From Pirellulaceae bacterium (lineage in GTDB: Bacteria > Planctomycetota > Planctomycetia > Pirellulales > Pirellulaceae), in NCBI GenBank assembly GCA_023382975.1, contig JAHDXO010000025.1, forward strand, positions 1 through 64,000: a stretch of DNA of 64,000 bases, read 5' to 3'. Both the position numbers and the translations under genes were made by a program. The first letter of the stretch is position 1; each line of letters opens with the position of its first letter. The notes below the pieces were generated by a model. It made no database searches, was not told the origin of the DNA, and saw only the letters and a program-made list of their open reading frames with translations. Below are positions 1-11,663 of this stretch, piece after piece.

Positions 1-374
1 ACCTCGGTTCTTGCCAGTATTTCAGCAGGCTCCTTCGGCTTGCCGTTAAACGACTGGTGCCCAGCGCCTGCCCATGTTTTCAAAAGGGCATGACGACCCG
101 CCGAATGAACTTCGGTGATCCCCTATTGACTCCTGCAAGCAAGCGATAAGATGTTGCGTTTGAGTGTCTGGATTGTTCAAGCAGCGAGCCATCCGCAAAT
201 CGCTCAGCGACTATCGAGCTGAGCCGCTGATGCGGGCAAACTCTTGGCGACATTCACCTCTATTACGGCAGAAGAGCGGTGATCGTCTGCTTCTCTCCCC
301 GGGTGATTCTCGGGCCAATCACCGAATACGTTACGTTTTCGAGTCTTGCGTCTTTCAACAGTAGGAGCGTTGAC
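1..374. other. Left-edge region with no recognised gene
   Basis: No complete gene is supported here. A short frame open at the left edge ends with a TGA at about 92-94 on the + strand and could be the C-terminus of a gene lying outside the window, but the 30 or so residues match nothing I recognise. The stretch just before 375 serves as the leader of the sulfatase gene and holds its ribosome binding site (AGGAG, 363-367). Confidence 0.4.
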
Positions 375-1961
<1,587 letters not shown>

Positions 1962-1977
1962 TCGTCGTCCATCGGTT

Positions 1978-2001
1978 GGGGCGGCCGGCGCAGGCCGCCC
2001 C
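1978..2001 (+). other. GC-rich stem-loop between sulfatase and HAD genes
   Basis: A perfect 9-bp inverted repeat (GGGGCGGCC / GGCCGCCCC) with a 6-base loop lies 17 bases after the sulfatase stop and 27 bases before the next start. There is no T-run, so it is not a classical intrinsic terminator. It may stabilise the upstream mRNA end or set the relative expression of the two genes. Confidence 0.5.
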
Positions 2002-2028
2002 GGCGGTTGAAACGGAGGGAACAGCAGC

Positions 2029-3006
2029 ATGAAACCGGTCGCTGGATTGATGATCGCGTTGGTCGTTGTCAGCAGCAGCCGGGCGGCCGATCCACTTCCG
2101 TCTTGGAACGATACGGCGCCGAAAAAGGCGATTGTCGCCTTTGTCGAACGGGTGACGACCGAGGGGTCGCCCGACTTGGTTCCTCCCGCCGAGCGGATTG
2201 CTGTCTTCGACAACGACGGCAACCTGTGGGCCGAGCAGCCGATGTATTTCCAAGCGATGTTCATCTTCGACCGCATCCAGCAGCTCGCGCCTCAGCATCC
2301 CCAGTGGCAGACCCAGGAACCGTTTGCTTCGGTACTGAAAGGCGATGTGAAAGCCGCGTTGGCCGGAGGCGAGCCCGCACTGCTGGAGATGGCGATGGCT
2401 ACCCACGCCGGGGTCACGACCGAGGAATTCGAGCGGATCGCCAGCGACTGGATCACGACTTTTCGGCACCCCCAGACCGGAAAACTGCTGACCGAGATGG
2501 TTTATCAGCCGATGCTGGAATTGCTCGACTTCCTGCAAGCCAACGGCTTCAAGACGTTCATCGTTTCCGGGGGCGGCATCGAGTTCATGCGGCCCTGGAG
2601 CGAGAGGGTCTACGGCATCCCGCCCGAGCAGGTCATCGGCAGCAGCATCAAAACGCGGTTTGAAATGCGTGACGGCAAACCGGTCATCGTACGTCTGCCG
2701 GAACTGAATTTCATCGACGACAAGGCAGGCAAACCCGCTGCGATCCAGCACCATATCGGCCGTCGGCCGCTGTTTGCCTCGGGAAATTCCGACGGCGATT
2801 TGCAAATGATGCAGTGGACCTCGGCCGGCGCGGGGCCGCGATTCTGCCTGTACTTGCATCACACGGACGCCGAGCGCGAATGGGCTTACGATCGCCAATC
2901 CCATATCGGGCGTCTCGACAAGGGACTCGACGAAGCCGCGACCAACGGCTGGACGGTCGTGGACATGAAGAACGATTGGGCGCGGGTATTCCCCGTTTCC
3001 CAATGA
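2029..3006 (+). CDS. Secreted HAD-superfamily hydrolase (phosphoserine phosphatase-like)
   Basis: This encodes a 325-residue protein with a short signal peptide (about residues 1-19, ending SRAAD). The HAD motif I is seen as FDNDGN near residue 65, where the nucleophilic and acid-base Asp residues are both present (D-x-D). Motif II is likely the FIVSGGG segment near residue 185 and motif IV the GNSDGD segment near residue 254. These indicate a phosphatase-type hydrolase acting outside the cytoplasm. GGAGGG lies about 10 bases before the ATG at 2029. The gene sits 67 bases after an arylsulfatase on the same strand. This suggests joint use on modified sugars or sulfated organics, but the substrate is unknown. 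Confidence 0.85.
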   Translation: MKPVAGLMIALVVVSSSRAADPLPSWNDTAPKKAIVAFVERVTTEGSPDLVPPAERIAVFDNDGNLWAEQPMYFQAMFIFDRIQQLAPQHPQWQTQEPFASVLKGDVKAALAGGEPALLEMAMATHAGVTTEEFERIASDWITTFRHPQTGKLLTEMVYQPMLELLDFLQANGFKTFIVSGGGIEFMRPWSERVYGIPPEQVIGSSIKTRFEMRDGKPVIVRLPELNFIDDKAGKPAAIQHHIGRRPLFASGNSDGDLQMMQWTSAGAGPRFCLYLHHTDAEREWAYDRQSHIGRLDKGLDEAATNGWTVVDMKNDWARVFPVSQ

Positions 3007-3016
3007 TCGACGGAAG

Positions 3017-3048
3017 TGCCGCCGACTTGCCCTCGCAGGGCGGCGGCA
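3017..3048. terminator. Possible stem-loop terminator between convergent genes
   Basis: An 8-bp inverted repeat (TGCCGCCG / CGGCGGCA) encloses a smaller CCCT-CGC-AGGG hairpin. It lies just after the HAD gene stop and before the end of the convergent metallopeptidase gene. No U-tract follows on either strand, so the terminator call is tentative. Confidence 0.3.
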
Positions 3049-3130
3049 ACCATGTTCTCTCGGAAACGGCTGACCGATCTTCTGTCGCTTGAGCTGGGTG
3101 CCGTCGTGATCGGTCAGGCTCCAACGATCC

Positions 3131-4204
3131 TCACGCGCCGGCTGACGGCTGCCGCACCAGTTGGTGGACGAATTGCATCTTGGCCGCAACTTGGTCGGTG
3201 AAGATTTCGGGCACTAGATCGATCAGGCCCATGCTGCGGTTCAGTTCGTTCAGCACGACGCCCAAATGGCAGTAGTAGTCGAGCATCGCCTGGAATTCGC
3301 CGTGGGCGCCGGGTCCGCCGAGGTTCGAGTGGTACGCCGTGTCCAGGACGCTGACCATGTCCAGATAGGCCGCGAACGTTTCGGCGAAATCTTCCCACGG
3401 GTGCATGGTGGCGTAGGCACTGATGTACGCGCCGCGCCAGTTCGGCGGCGGGCCATCCCGGTAGTACCGCTCCAAAGCTTCCGCGTACAGCGGGTTCTCC
3501 GGATCGCCGAACATCGCTTGAAACGATTGATCGCATTGGCCGGGAACCAGCAGTTGCCAGTAGTAGTGGCCGATCTCGTGGCGGAAGTGGCCGATCAGCG
3601 TGCGGTGGGCTTCCTGCAAGTCGACTCGCAGTTTCTCCCGCTCGACATCGCATGTTTCGCGCAGATTGATCGTGATCTTGCCGTTGGCGTGCCCTGTGTA
3701 GACGCGTTCCTGATTGCCCATCGTACGCCACACGCCGTCCTGCGGAATCGCGTCGGCTTTGAAGTCGAACGACAGCGGAAGCGGAAATCGGTCCGCTTCG
3801 GTGCCGTAGGGCAGTTCCAGTTCGTCCAGCATGTAGATCATCCGGCGTTTGGCGACCTCCAATTGATACCAACGTTGCCGGTGCCCCGGTACGGAAAGGT
3901 CGGGAACGGTGTCGTTGAAGCGGCAGCAGTCGCACAGTGGTTGCGACGCGGCGTCCGCTGATGCAGACGGTGCGAAACCGATGGTTAAGCAGCGGTTGCA
4001 GACTTGTTCGACCGCGTAGTTGTGGCATTTCTGCAGGGCCGCCCGACAGCCGGGGTTCCCGCACACATGGCCGCCGGGCTCGCCAGGCAACAGTGCGACG
4101 ATGTTCCGGCAAGTCGGACACCAACCGGCCTCGCGTCCGCACACAACGCACTGACTGTTCTCGAAAAACAACGTGTTTCCACAGACACAGCGAAATGTTC
4201 TCAT
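3131..4204 (-). CDS. Zinc-ribbon metallopeptidase-like protein
   Basis: The 357-residue product opens with a Cys-rich zinc-ribbon region. Paired CxC/CxxC motifs lie within the first 35 residues and further Cys pairs run to about residue 95. A metallopeptidase-like core follows, with HEIGHYYW at about residues 209-216, the HExxH zinc site. This layout matches the family of putative zinc-binding metallopeptidases (DUF2248 zinc-ribbon plus Mx-type peptidase domains). No signal peptide is seen, so it is probably cytoplasmic. The start at 4204 places the first zinc knuckle at the N-terminus. A frame extending to 4285 adds 27 residues with no conserved character. The substrate is unknown. Confidence 0.8.
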   Translation of the reverse strand: MRTFRCVCGNTLFFENSQCVVCGREAGWCPTCRNIVALLPGEPGGHVCGNPGCRAALQKCHNYAVEQVCNRCLTIGFAPSASADAASQPLCDCCRFNDTVPDLSVPGHRQRWYQLEVAKRRMIYMLDELELPYGTEADRFPLPLSFDFKADAIPQDGVWRTMGNQERVYTGHANGKITINLRETCDVEREKLRVDLQEAHRTLIGHFRHEIGHYYWQLLVPGQCDQSFQAMFGDPENPLYAEALERYYRDGPPPNWRGAYISAYATMHPWEDFAETFAAYLDMVSVLDTAYHSNLGGPGAHGEFQAMLDYYCHLGVVLNELNRSMGLIDLVPEIFTDQVAAKMQFVHQLVRQPSAGA

Positions 4205-4525
4205 GGGAGATCTTTGTGTCGAGCAGAGAGGGAAGCCAACAGACGCGAGGAAATTGCGCTCGGGAACGCCTTGCGACGAGAGCATGTTACTCCAGGACGC
4301 AGGCCGACGCCATGCGGGGACCTGTGCGGTTCGCAGTCCATGCCAGAGACAATTGGGTGAAATTGACTCCGCCCTGCTTGGTTGCGACTCGTCGGGTGGT
4401 TAGCATCGTTGGGGTGGGTCCCGATGCGCCGGGGCCGCAACGTGGGTGTCCATTCGAGACTTGGAATTTGTTTCGATTTCGGGATTCGCGTTTGCTACCA
4501 GCCAAACTGCCTTGGAGGATTCGCA

Positions 4526-7500
4526 ATGAGTCGTGCTCTTGCTTTCTGTTACCCGCTGGCCGCGGTCACGATATGCTGGACTGCAGTGGCCTTGTCCGTG
4601 CCGGCGACCGCCGCCGAGACGGCGACGATTTGGATCGAGGCGGAGAAGTACGACGCTACGAACTTCGCCGAGCACTGGCAGGTCAGCTCGATGGGCAAGG
4701 AGGATCTGCTCTCCGGCGGCCAGTGGATCATGCGGGGCGTCAGCAGCGAAGAGGTGGCGAAGATCGTACCCGCCGAGGGCGTGACGCTACGGTATGCGGT
4801 GCCGGTGGAAACGCCGGGCGAGTACCGGTTGTGGGCGCGTGTCGGCTGGTTCAACGCGCGGTCCCATTTGCAGTGGCGGATCGGCGACGGCGATTGGCAG
4901 GATCTGGCTCGCGATGCGCCGACGACGAACTTGATGGAGTTGGGACTCTTCTGCGAGGTGTCGTGGGCCGATCTTGGTCCGGTGCAATTGGACGGCAGAA
5001 CCCGATTGGAGATCCGCTATCCGAAGCCGGCCGACGAGAAGGCCCGCATGCTGATGGCGCTCGATTGCCTGGCTCTTGTGCGTGGTCCTTTTGTCCCGGA
5101 CGGTCCTTTCCGGCCGGGCGAGACGTATGACGGGCCGCAGGACCGCGAGGCGGCGGCACGTGTATTCGAGCTCCCGGCGCCGGACGGCGCGAACCGCAGT
5201 CAGATCGAGCTGACCGGTCTATGGCAGGTCGCCCGCTTCGACGATCCGGACATGGACCGCGGGACCTACGAGCCCGTGTCGGACTTGCCCGCGCATGATT
5301 TGCGCTGGATGGGATTCCAGGTGCCCGGCAATCCCTGGAACTCGCCGCCGTTGGTGTTCGGCCACCGGCTGATCTACCGCACTCGCGTGCTGGTGCCCGA
5401 GCAGGCCGCCGGCCGCGGCTTCCATCTGCATTTCTCGGGCACCAACTGGATCGTCAGCGTCTTTGTGAACGGGCAACTGGCCGGGACGCACAAGGGAGTC
5501 TGGGTGCCGTGGGATCTGGACATTACGCCGCATGTCCGGCCCGGAGCAGTGAACGAAGTGGCGGTTGCCGTCAAGGGCACCTACTACGCGTTGGATGCCG
5601 CAGGCATGGGCGGCGGTTCGCTGCACTCGCACAGCAACCGGCCGTTGAGCCGCAAAGAGTGGACTCGCTGGTTCGCTCCGATGTATCCGTCGATGAAAGG
5701 CGACGGCGACGGGTACATCTACGGGATCGTGAATCCGGTGACCCTGGTCTGCAACGGGTCGGCCTATGTCGAAGACGTGTTCGTCAAGCCGTCGGTGCAG
5801 AACCGGTCGCTGGGATTGGAGTACACGCTGCGCAACGCCGGAACGCGTCCGCTGCGCGCGCCGCAACTGACCATCGAAGCGGTCCACGACGCGACGGATC
5901 AGGTCGAGGCAACGTGGACCCTGCGTCCCGCGCCGCTCGAACCGAACGCAACAATCACTCTGCAAACGGACGGTCTGGCGTGGGAGAACCCCAAGCTCTG
6001 GTGGCCCAAGCCGAACCCGGACCTCTATCGGCTGCGAACGACGTTGCGCGACGGAGACCGGGTGGTGGACGTTCACGAGCAGTTGTTCGGCTTCCGAGAA
6101 GTCACGATCAAGGGCACGGGGCTGTACATCAACGGCGTGCGCCGTAACTTCTGGAACTGGGTCGATGTGTCGGCCGATTCGATTTCGCGGCCCGAGGATT
6201 GGGCCGAATCGTGGCGTGCCGACGGCAACCGCTTCATCCGTTTCGGCGCGGACTTGCGCATTTCACAGGTCCTGCCGTCGCGCGAGCAACGCTTGGAATT
6301 CTACGACCGACAGGGCATCCCGGGCCGTCTGTGTACGATGATCGACGGGATGTTCATCAGCTACCGCCTGCTCGACCGCTCGGGCCGCGGCAACGACCAG
6401 ACGGTCCAACCGAACGAAGTGTTGTGGGAGAACTTCCGCGAGCATCTGGCCCAAGTCGCGCGAGCTTACCGCAACCATCCCTCGGTGATCCTCTACCAAG
6501 CGGAGAACGAGCTGGTCTACATCAACGGCATGAACGTCTACGGCGGCGATTTGGACCGGGTCGAGCAGTTGATGCACGAGGTGGTCGAGGCCGGGCGGAA
6601 ACACGATCCGACTCGACCTTACACCGTCGGCGGCGGAGGCGATTTGTCGGGTCGCTTGGAGATCAACGCACCGCACTATCCGACGGCCGGAGCGGACTAC
6701 TATCCCGAGAACGCCTACTCGATCGAACGCTACTCGACCAAGATCGAACGCTGGCCGTGGGATCGCACCAAACCGTGGCACGTGGGCGAATGCAGTTTCT
6801 CCAACCATCTGGAATACGGTACGCTGGTCGCCGGCAGTCTGGCATCGCGTTCCAAGCAGCACGCCCGCGAGGCCAAGGCGAAATACCTGCGGATGCTGTA
6901 CGGCGGCTATCGCTGGGCCGGCGTCCAAGCGTTCTTCCCGTGGGACCGGCTCGCCGAATTCGATGACTCGCAGAAGATCTTCTCCGACCTGTGCGTCATC
7001 CCGCGAAAACAAACGCATCGGCTGTACGGCGGACAGAGCAACGAGCTGTTGTTCAAAGTGATGAACGACACGTGGAGTGCCGAACCGCTGACGTTCACTT
7101 GGTCCTATTCGGTGGAAGACCGCGAGATTGCGGGCGAGCAGCGGGTGTTGAACATCGAACCCGGATTCGGTCAGGAAGCGACGTTGCGCATCGCCGCGCC
7201 GACGGTCTCCAAGCGGGTCGAGGGCGTGCTGCGGTTGAGTGTGCGGCAGGCGGGCGCCGCGGAGTATCGGGACGAGCGTTCGATCCCCGTGCTGCCCGCG
7301 GTCGAACTGCCGGGTGGCGAAGGAATGGGACGGGCTCCCGACTTCGAAGCTGCGCGTAGCCGAATTCGTGAGAATTCGGTGGTGTTTCGCGGCGGACGGC
7401 CACCAACCCAGAGTCCGAATTCTCACGAATTCGGCTACTCCCCGTCGAATAGCGCCACCTCAAAGGCTCCGGACACGGCGCCTGTCCCAACTTCTTCGTC

Positions 7501-9904
7501 GCCTCGCCACCTAGCAGGAACCGTGTTCGTCCACGATCGTTCCGGGAAAGTCGCCGCGTATCTCAAGAAGGCTGGCCAGGCATTTGTCGCCATCGAGTCG
7601 CTCGACGCGGTGCGGGCCAAGTCCGGATTGTTGATCGTCGGTCCGGAGACGCTGACGGTCGACGAGGCGTTCGGCCCCGGACTGTTGTCCTTTGCGGTCC
7701 GCGGGGGGCGCGTGATCTGCCTGGAACAGCAGTACCCGCCGGCGGGCGCCGCGCTGCCGGCGCCGCTGCGGACGACTTCGCGATTCGGCGGCTACGCGCA
7801 TCCCACGGCACTCGGCACGCCCGTGTTCCAGGATCTGGGCGCTGATGATTTGATCGATTGGGCCGGTGGGCATCCAACGTATCAAGCCGTGTACCAGAAG
7901 CCCAGTCAGGGCGCGCGCGTGCTGGCGGTGGCCGGCAGCGAACTGGAATACAGCCCGTTGATCGAGGTGCCGTGCGGCTCGGGCGTGATCCTGCTGTGCC
8001 AATTGCGAGTCGGCGCGAACTTGGGCTTCGACGCTGCGGCTGACATCCTGCTGCGGAACATGATCGATGTCTACGGCAACTACCGTCCGGCCAGCGGCGT
8101 CGCGGCCTTGGTCGGCGAGGCCGGTTCGCGGCTGCACGACCGTCTGCGGCAGACCGGCGTGCTGCTGGAGAACGTCGAGTCGGTCTCCACGGCGCTGGCC
8201 CCGGATAAGTACGCCGTCGCGGTCGTCCCCGCCTTGCCGGACCATCTGCGGCAGTTGCTGGACGAAACGGAACGAGCCGCGAGGTTCCAGGAGGCGGGAG
8301 GTTGGATCGTCGTGTGCAACGTGGATCGGGACGGCATCGGCGCCTTCAACCGCTTGGTCGGCGGCAACTTCCTGCTGCGTCCGTTCCGGATGGAGAAGGT
8401 GACGCTGAACCACAACGAATATCGACTGGCTGCGACGTTGTCGGACGCCGACGTCGCATTGCTGAGTCCCGAGAAGATCATGCACAGCACGTTTTGGGCT
8501 AGTCAGGACACGTTCAGCGGCGTGATCGACGCGACTCGCGAATTCAGTCGCTTTGCGCTACCGCCGGGCGCGGCGGACGATCCATACGAGTATCAGCCGA
8601 CGCGCGACGACCACGATCCATACAACCTGGTCAACGGGTTGATGGCCGACGATTCCTGGCGTTACACCCGGCAGTTGTGGGTCGGCGAGGACGAGACGAT
8701 GGAGGATCTGGTGTTTCGTCTCCGCAAACCCGATCTCCTGAAGGCCGTCGAGTTCTGGAACCTGGACACCTACGGCACGATCAACGACTTGCTGATCATC
8801 CCGGACGGCGATCTGTCTCGGGCCGTGTCGATGCGATTGCCGGACGCGACGGAGCAGGTGACGCTGGAGTTGCCCGAGCCGCTGGCGGTCCGGGAAACGG
8901 TCACGCTGCGGCCGAAGTCGTGGACGTTGCGGGGCCGACGCAACCGGGAAGGCGGCGAGATCCGACTGGTCGGGATCAACCACATCGCCTTCTTGCGTCC
9001 GGAGGGGGCGATCTCGCTGGACAGCGTCGGCGGACTGGTCGCCTTCCCGCGCGGCGGTGGCGGCCTGTTCCTGAACCAGTTGCAGTTCCTGGACGACGAT
9101 CCGAAGCCGGCCAACGAGGCGCAGAAGATCCGCGTCTTGGGCACGATTCTGGGCAACATGGGCGTCGGGTTCCGGACGGCGGCCCATGTCGCGGTGGCCG
9201 GTGTGAACGTCCGCTTCCATCCGCTGGATCTGCAGGAGTACGGCAATACGTATCTGGACGGCCGCCGCGGCGAAAAGGCTTGGTTCGGCGATCCCAAGGG
9301 CAGCGACTTGCAGTTGTTGCCTCGCGGTCCACAAGACTTGGCCGACGTCGCTTGGCACGTCACCGATTACGCCACTGCGCCGACACCCGACACGATCATC
9401 CTGGGCGGCGAAGCGGCCCGCTGGAACCCGGCGAACACGCGGCACCTGAAGGATCAAGTCACTGGGATCCGCGTCGGTCGCAAAGCGGACATGCTGTATT
9501 TCCTGCACACCGCCCACGTCGCCGGTCCGATCACGGATCGCGAGCGCGAGCAGATGAGCGACCGCAAGCGGCCGTTCGAGTTGCCCGAAGTGATGAAGTA
9601 TGTGTTGCATTACGCCGACGGCCAGCAGCGCGAGATTCCGGTCGTCTTGGAGCGTCAGATCGGCCACTGGGTCCAGGATCAGCCCGCGCCGCTTTCGGAT
9701 GCTCGAGTCGCCTGGCGGCAGCCGCTGCCCTCGCTCGACGGCCGTTACGCCGTGCTGTACGCGATGCAGGCCGCCAACCCGCGGCCCGACGTCGTGATCG
9801 AATCCATCGACCTGATCCGGACCAGCCAGCGAGCCGTCCCGGCGGTCCTGGGCATCACGCTGGGCGAAGTGCTGGCTACGGATACGGTCCGCATCAACCG
9901 GTAA
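4526..9904 (+). CDS. Very large secreted GH2-type glycoside hydrolase
   Basis: This encodes a 1792-residue exported protein with a signal peptide (residues 1-30, ending ATAAE). A carbohydrate-binding-like N-terminal region comes first (about 35-200). It is followed by a GH2 sugar-binding jelly roll (about 230-380), an Ig-like domain (about 420-520) and a TIM barrel (about 525-830). In the barrel an Asn-Glu pair (N661-E662, in QAENEL) fits the acid/base. E755 in HVGEC fits the nucleophile. The last 900 residues are not recognised in detail, though some stretches look glutamine-amidotransferase-like or beta-rich. GGAGG lies 7 bases before the ATG at 4526. An 83-bp palindromic repeat is read in frame at residues about 944-971 and marks a Ser/Pro-rich unconserved linker. 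GH2 enzymes of this kind act as beta-galactosidase or beta-glucuronidase types, but the exact sugar is not readable. Confidence 0.82.
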   Translation: MSRALAFCYPLAAVTICWTAVALSVPATAAETATIWIEAEKYDATNFAEHWQVSSMGKEDLLSGGQWIMRGVSSEEVAKIVPAEGVTLRYAVPVETPGEYRLWARVGWFNARSHLQWRIGDGDWQDLARDAPTTNLMELGLFCEVSWADLGPVQLDGRTRLEIRYPKPADEKARMLMALDCLALVRGPFVPDGPFRPGETYDGPQDREAAARVFELPAPDGANRSQIELTGLWQVARFDDPDMDRGTYEPVSDLPAHDLRWMGFQVPGNPWNSPPLVFGHRLIYRTRVLVPEQAAGRGFHLHFSGTNWIVSVFVNGQLAGTHKGVWVPWDLDITPHVRPGAVNEVAVAVKGTYYALDAAGMGGGSLHSHSNRPLSRKEWTRWFAPMYPSMKGDGDGYIYGIVNPVTLVCNGSAYVEDVFVKPSVQNRSLGLEYTLRNAGTRPLRAPQLTIEAVHDATDQVEATWTLRPAPLEPNATITLQTDGLAWENPKLWWPKPNPDLYRLRTTLRDGDRVVDVHEQLFGFREVTIKGTGLYINGVRRNFWNWVDVSADSISRPEDWAESWRADGNRFIRFGADLRISQVLPSREQRLEFYDRQGIPGRLCTMIDGMFISYRLLDRSGRGNDQTVQPNEVLWENFREHLAQVARAYRNHPSVILYQAENELVYINGMNVYGGDLDRVEQLMHEVVEAGRKHDPTRPYTVGGGGDLSGRLEINAPHYPTAGADYYPENAYSIERYSTKIERWPWDRTKPWHVGECSFSNHLEYGTLVAGSLASRSKQHAREAKAKYLRMLYGGYRWAGVQAFFPWDRLAEFDDSQKIFSDLCVIPRKQTHRLYGGQSNELLFKVMNDTWSAEPLTFTWSYSVEDREIAGEQRVLNIEPGFGQEATLRIAAPTVSKRVEGVLRLSVRQAGAAEYRDERSIPVLPAVELPGGEGMGRAPDFEAARSRIRENSVVFRGGRPPTQSPNSHEFGYSPSNSATSKAPDTAPVPTSSSPRHLAGTVFVHDRSGKVAAYLKKAGQAFVAIESLDAVRAKSGLLIVGPETLTVDEAFGPGLLSFAVRGGRVICLEQQYPPAGAALPAPLRTTSRFGGYAHPTALGTPVFQDLGADDLIDWAGGHPTYQAVYQKPSQGARVLAVAGSELEYSPLIEVPCGSGVILLCQLRVGANLGFDAAADILLRNMIDVYGNYRPASGVAALVGEAGSRLHDRLRQTGVLLENVESVSTALAPDKYAVAVVPALPDHLRQLLDETERAARFQEAGGWIVVCNVDRDGIGAFNRLVGGNFLLRPFRMEKVTLNHNEYRLAATLSDADVALLSPEKIMHSTFWASQDTFSGVIDATREFSRFALPPGAADDPYEYQPTRDDHDPYNLVNGLMADDSWRYTRQLWVGEDETMEDLVFRLRKPDLLKAVEFWNLDTYGTINDLLIIPDGDLSRAVSMRLPDATEQVTLELPEPLAVRETVTLRPKSWTLRGRRNREGGEIRLVGINHIAFLRPEGAISLDSVGGLVAFPRGGGGLFLNQLQFLDDDPKPANEAQKIRVLGTILGNMGVGFRTAAHVAVAGVNVRFHPLDLQEYGNTYLDGRRGEKAWFGDPKGSDLQLLPRGPQDLADVAWHVTDYATAPTPDTIILGGEAARWNPANTRHLKDQVTGIRVGRKADMLYFLHTAHVAGPITDREREQMSDRKRPFELPEVMKYVLHYADGQQREIPVVLERQIGHWVQDQPAPLSDARVAWRQPLPSLDGRYAVLYAMQAANPRPDVVIESIDLIRTSQRAVPAVLGITLGEVLATDTVRINR
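7356..7438. repeat. Palindromic repeat inserted in-frame in the GH2 gene
   Basis: Perfect 24-bp inverted arms (7356-7379 and 7415-7438) flank a 35-base loop. Each arm itself holds a smaller palindrome, CCGAATTC-GTGA-GAATTCGG, so the element is nested. It is translated through, giving a segment with SRIRENS at one end and NSHEFGY at the other. Related GAATTC palindromes occur at 60217 and 60571. Confidence 0.9.
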
Positions 9905-10080
9905 GGGCGAGCCGCGGGCGATGACTTGATGTGAGGCAAGTCGCAATCGCCGTCTTGAAATCCACCCATTCGCATATTACTATTCGTCGATTGGACTGCC
10001 GAACGGCTTCGATTTCTCGGTGCCGATGTTCGTTCTCTTCTTCGCTGCTGCGTCGAGCCATTCACGAAGGGCAATCGCGC

Positions 10081-10305
10081 ATGGATGATCGATCAACAGA
10101 TGATGCTCTACAGAGCTTCCTTGAGCGCACCAAGGTGCCTCAACCTACCGCGGACGATGTTGCCCGGCTCGACAGTCACGTCCAGCGAGATCCGCCGACG
10201 CGAAGGTTCTCAAGAGTAGACAGGATCGTATTGTGGTCCTTCGTATCCATTTTTGTGTGTTGGAAATTGCTCAAGCTGGTCAAGATAGTCTTGGAACACA
10301 ATTAG
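10081..10305 (+). CDS. Small membrane-anchored hypothetical protein
   Basis: The 74-residue product has a charged hydrophilic N-terminal half and a single hydrophobic segment near residues 48-65, followed by a short Lys/His tail. It therefore probably sits in the membrane by its C-terminal end. The ATG at 10081 is preceded by a weak AAGGG. It ends 18 bases before the end of the convergent COG0523 gene. I do not recognise the family. Coding status is moderately supported by the plausible topology and clean boundaries. Confidence 0.5.
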   Translation: MDDRSTDDALQSFLERTKVPQPTADDVARLDSHVQRDPPTRRFSRVDRIVLWSFVSIFVCWKLLKLVKIVLEHN

Positions 10306-10323
10306 TGCCCTTGCCAGGTCGTA

Positions 10324-11427
10324 TCACACGGCTTCCGCGTACCGGTAGGTGGGATTGGGACGGCCTGGGCGGAAGCTTTGGGTCTGAGCGAATAACGGTG
10401 CGGCTCCCATCGCTCGGCATACATCCTGCACCACGGTTTGAACTCGTTGTTCCAGGATCTGTGGGTCAATGGCCACGCGCGCATTGACGATGACATCGGC
10501 CGCGCGCGCATCCGACCGGGATGCATGCGACAAGGCGGCCGGGGTATCGCTGCTGACGAGGTTCGCCACCGCGTGCATCCCGTCCGAGATCGCGATCGTC
10601 TTCAAATGGGCCGGTTCGGCGTCGTCGGCCGCCAGTGCCTGCTGCAAGTGCCGGACGATGTTCAGCGTCAAATCGTCCAACGAGAACGGCACAGCCGCCG
10701 TCACGCGCAGACTGCTGTTCAGCCAGCCGAGTTCCGCCTCGCCATCGGCATAGATGTCGTAGTCCAGGTCCAGAATCCGACGCCCGAAGTTGCCCTGCTG
10801 ATCCAACACGTCGCGCAGTGCATCGAATCCCGCCCCGGTCTTGGCTGACATGCGGACCACGGGAACGCCGGGATACCCTTCGCCGATCAAACCCGCTAAC
10901 TCCTCGACCTGCTCCGTCGGCAGTTCATCGATGCGGTTCAGAATCACAAAGTCGGCCTCTTCCAACTGCTTGCGGAAAATGTAGGCGGCATTGGGCGAGA
11001 ACCCTGCCCGCGCTTCGTTCCGCAAGATCTTTCGACCGTGGCTGGGTTTCAGGATCACGCCATACGGCGCGACGTCGAACCGGTCTTCGTACAAATGCCG
11101 CAGCGGCTGGAAGACCGTCGCCACGATATCGGTGCAACTGCCGACCGGTTCGGCGAGAATCACATCGGGACGCTCGTGCGTTTCGAGTTCCGCAACCGCA
11201 TCTGCCAATCCGTTGAAATTGCAGCAGAAGCAAGATCCAGCGACTTCGCCGACCCGAAAGCCTTCGGCTCGCAACGCCTGAGTATCCACCAGATCGGTCG
11301 CCTGATCGTTCGTCACGATGCCGACATTCCGCCCCTGCTCGCGATGCCATTTGGCCAGCCGAGTGATCAACGTGGTCTTGCCAGCTCCCAAAAAGCCGCC
11401 CACCAACACAATTCGGACCTTGGACAT
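10324..11427 (-). CDS. CobW/COG0523-family GTP-binding protein
   Basis: The 367-residue product is a G3E-type GTPase, a family that handles insertion or allocation of metal cofactors such as zinc and cobalt. Walker A is seen as [10 protein letters not shown] at about residues 10-19. A CFCC metal-binding motif lies near residue 64 and an NRID guanine-specificity motif near 180. The C-terminal COG0523 domain follows. The start at 11427 puts Walker A in its usual place, and AGAGGAAAGAG sits just upstream. A longer upstream frame is not conserved in character. A promoter-like sequence lies at 11492-11520. No zinc-regulated operator could be identified. Confidence 0.9.
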   Translation of the reverse strand: MSKVRIVLVGGFLGAGKTTLITRLAKWHREQGRNVGIVTNDQATDLVDTQALRAEGFRVGEVAGSCFCCNFNGLADAVAELETHERPDVILAEPVGSCTDIVATVFQPLRHLYEDRFDVAPYGVILKPSHGRKILRNEARAGFSPNAAYIFRKQLEEADFVILNRIDELPTEQVEELAGLIGEGYPGVPVVRMSAKTGAGFDALRDVLDQQGNFGRRILDLDYDIYADGEAELGWLNSSLRVTAAVPFSLDDLTLNIVRHLQQALAADDAEPAHLKTIAISDGMHAVANLVSSDTPAALSHASRSDARAADVIVNARVAIDPQILEQRVQTVVQDVCRAMGAAPLFAQTQSFRPGRPNPTYRYAEAV

Positions 11428-11491
11428 CTCTTTCCTCTCCCGGCAAGGAGCCGGCTTCGCTCCAACGGAATGAAAACCGCAACGCGATGGT

Positions 11492-11520
11492 AGACTAAGG
11501 CGACTAGAAGCCATTGTCAA
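11492..11520 (-). promoter_or_regulatory. Predicted sigma70-type promoter for the COG0523 gene
   Basis: On the minus strand a perfect -35 box TTGACA (11515-11520) is followed by a 17-base spacer and TAGTCT (11492-11497). The start codon is 65 bases downstream. The -10 box is weak. Confidence 0.4.
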
Positions 11521-11663
11521 GCATCGCGCGGGCAGATCACCCTGACGTCGGCACGCTCGCGGACGATGATGAATACGTCTGCCAGTCGATGGTGTCTGCT
11601 GGTCACGGCGGAACGAGAAGGGTGAGGGAGATGGACGCCGGACGATAAAACGGACCGCGAGGC

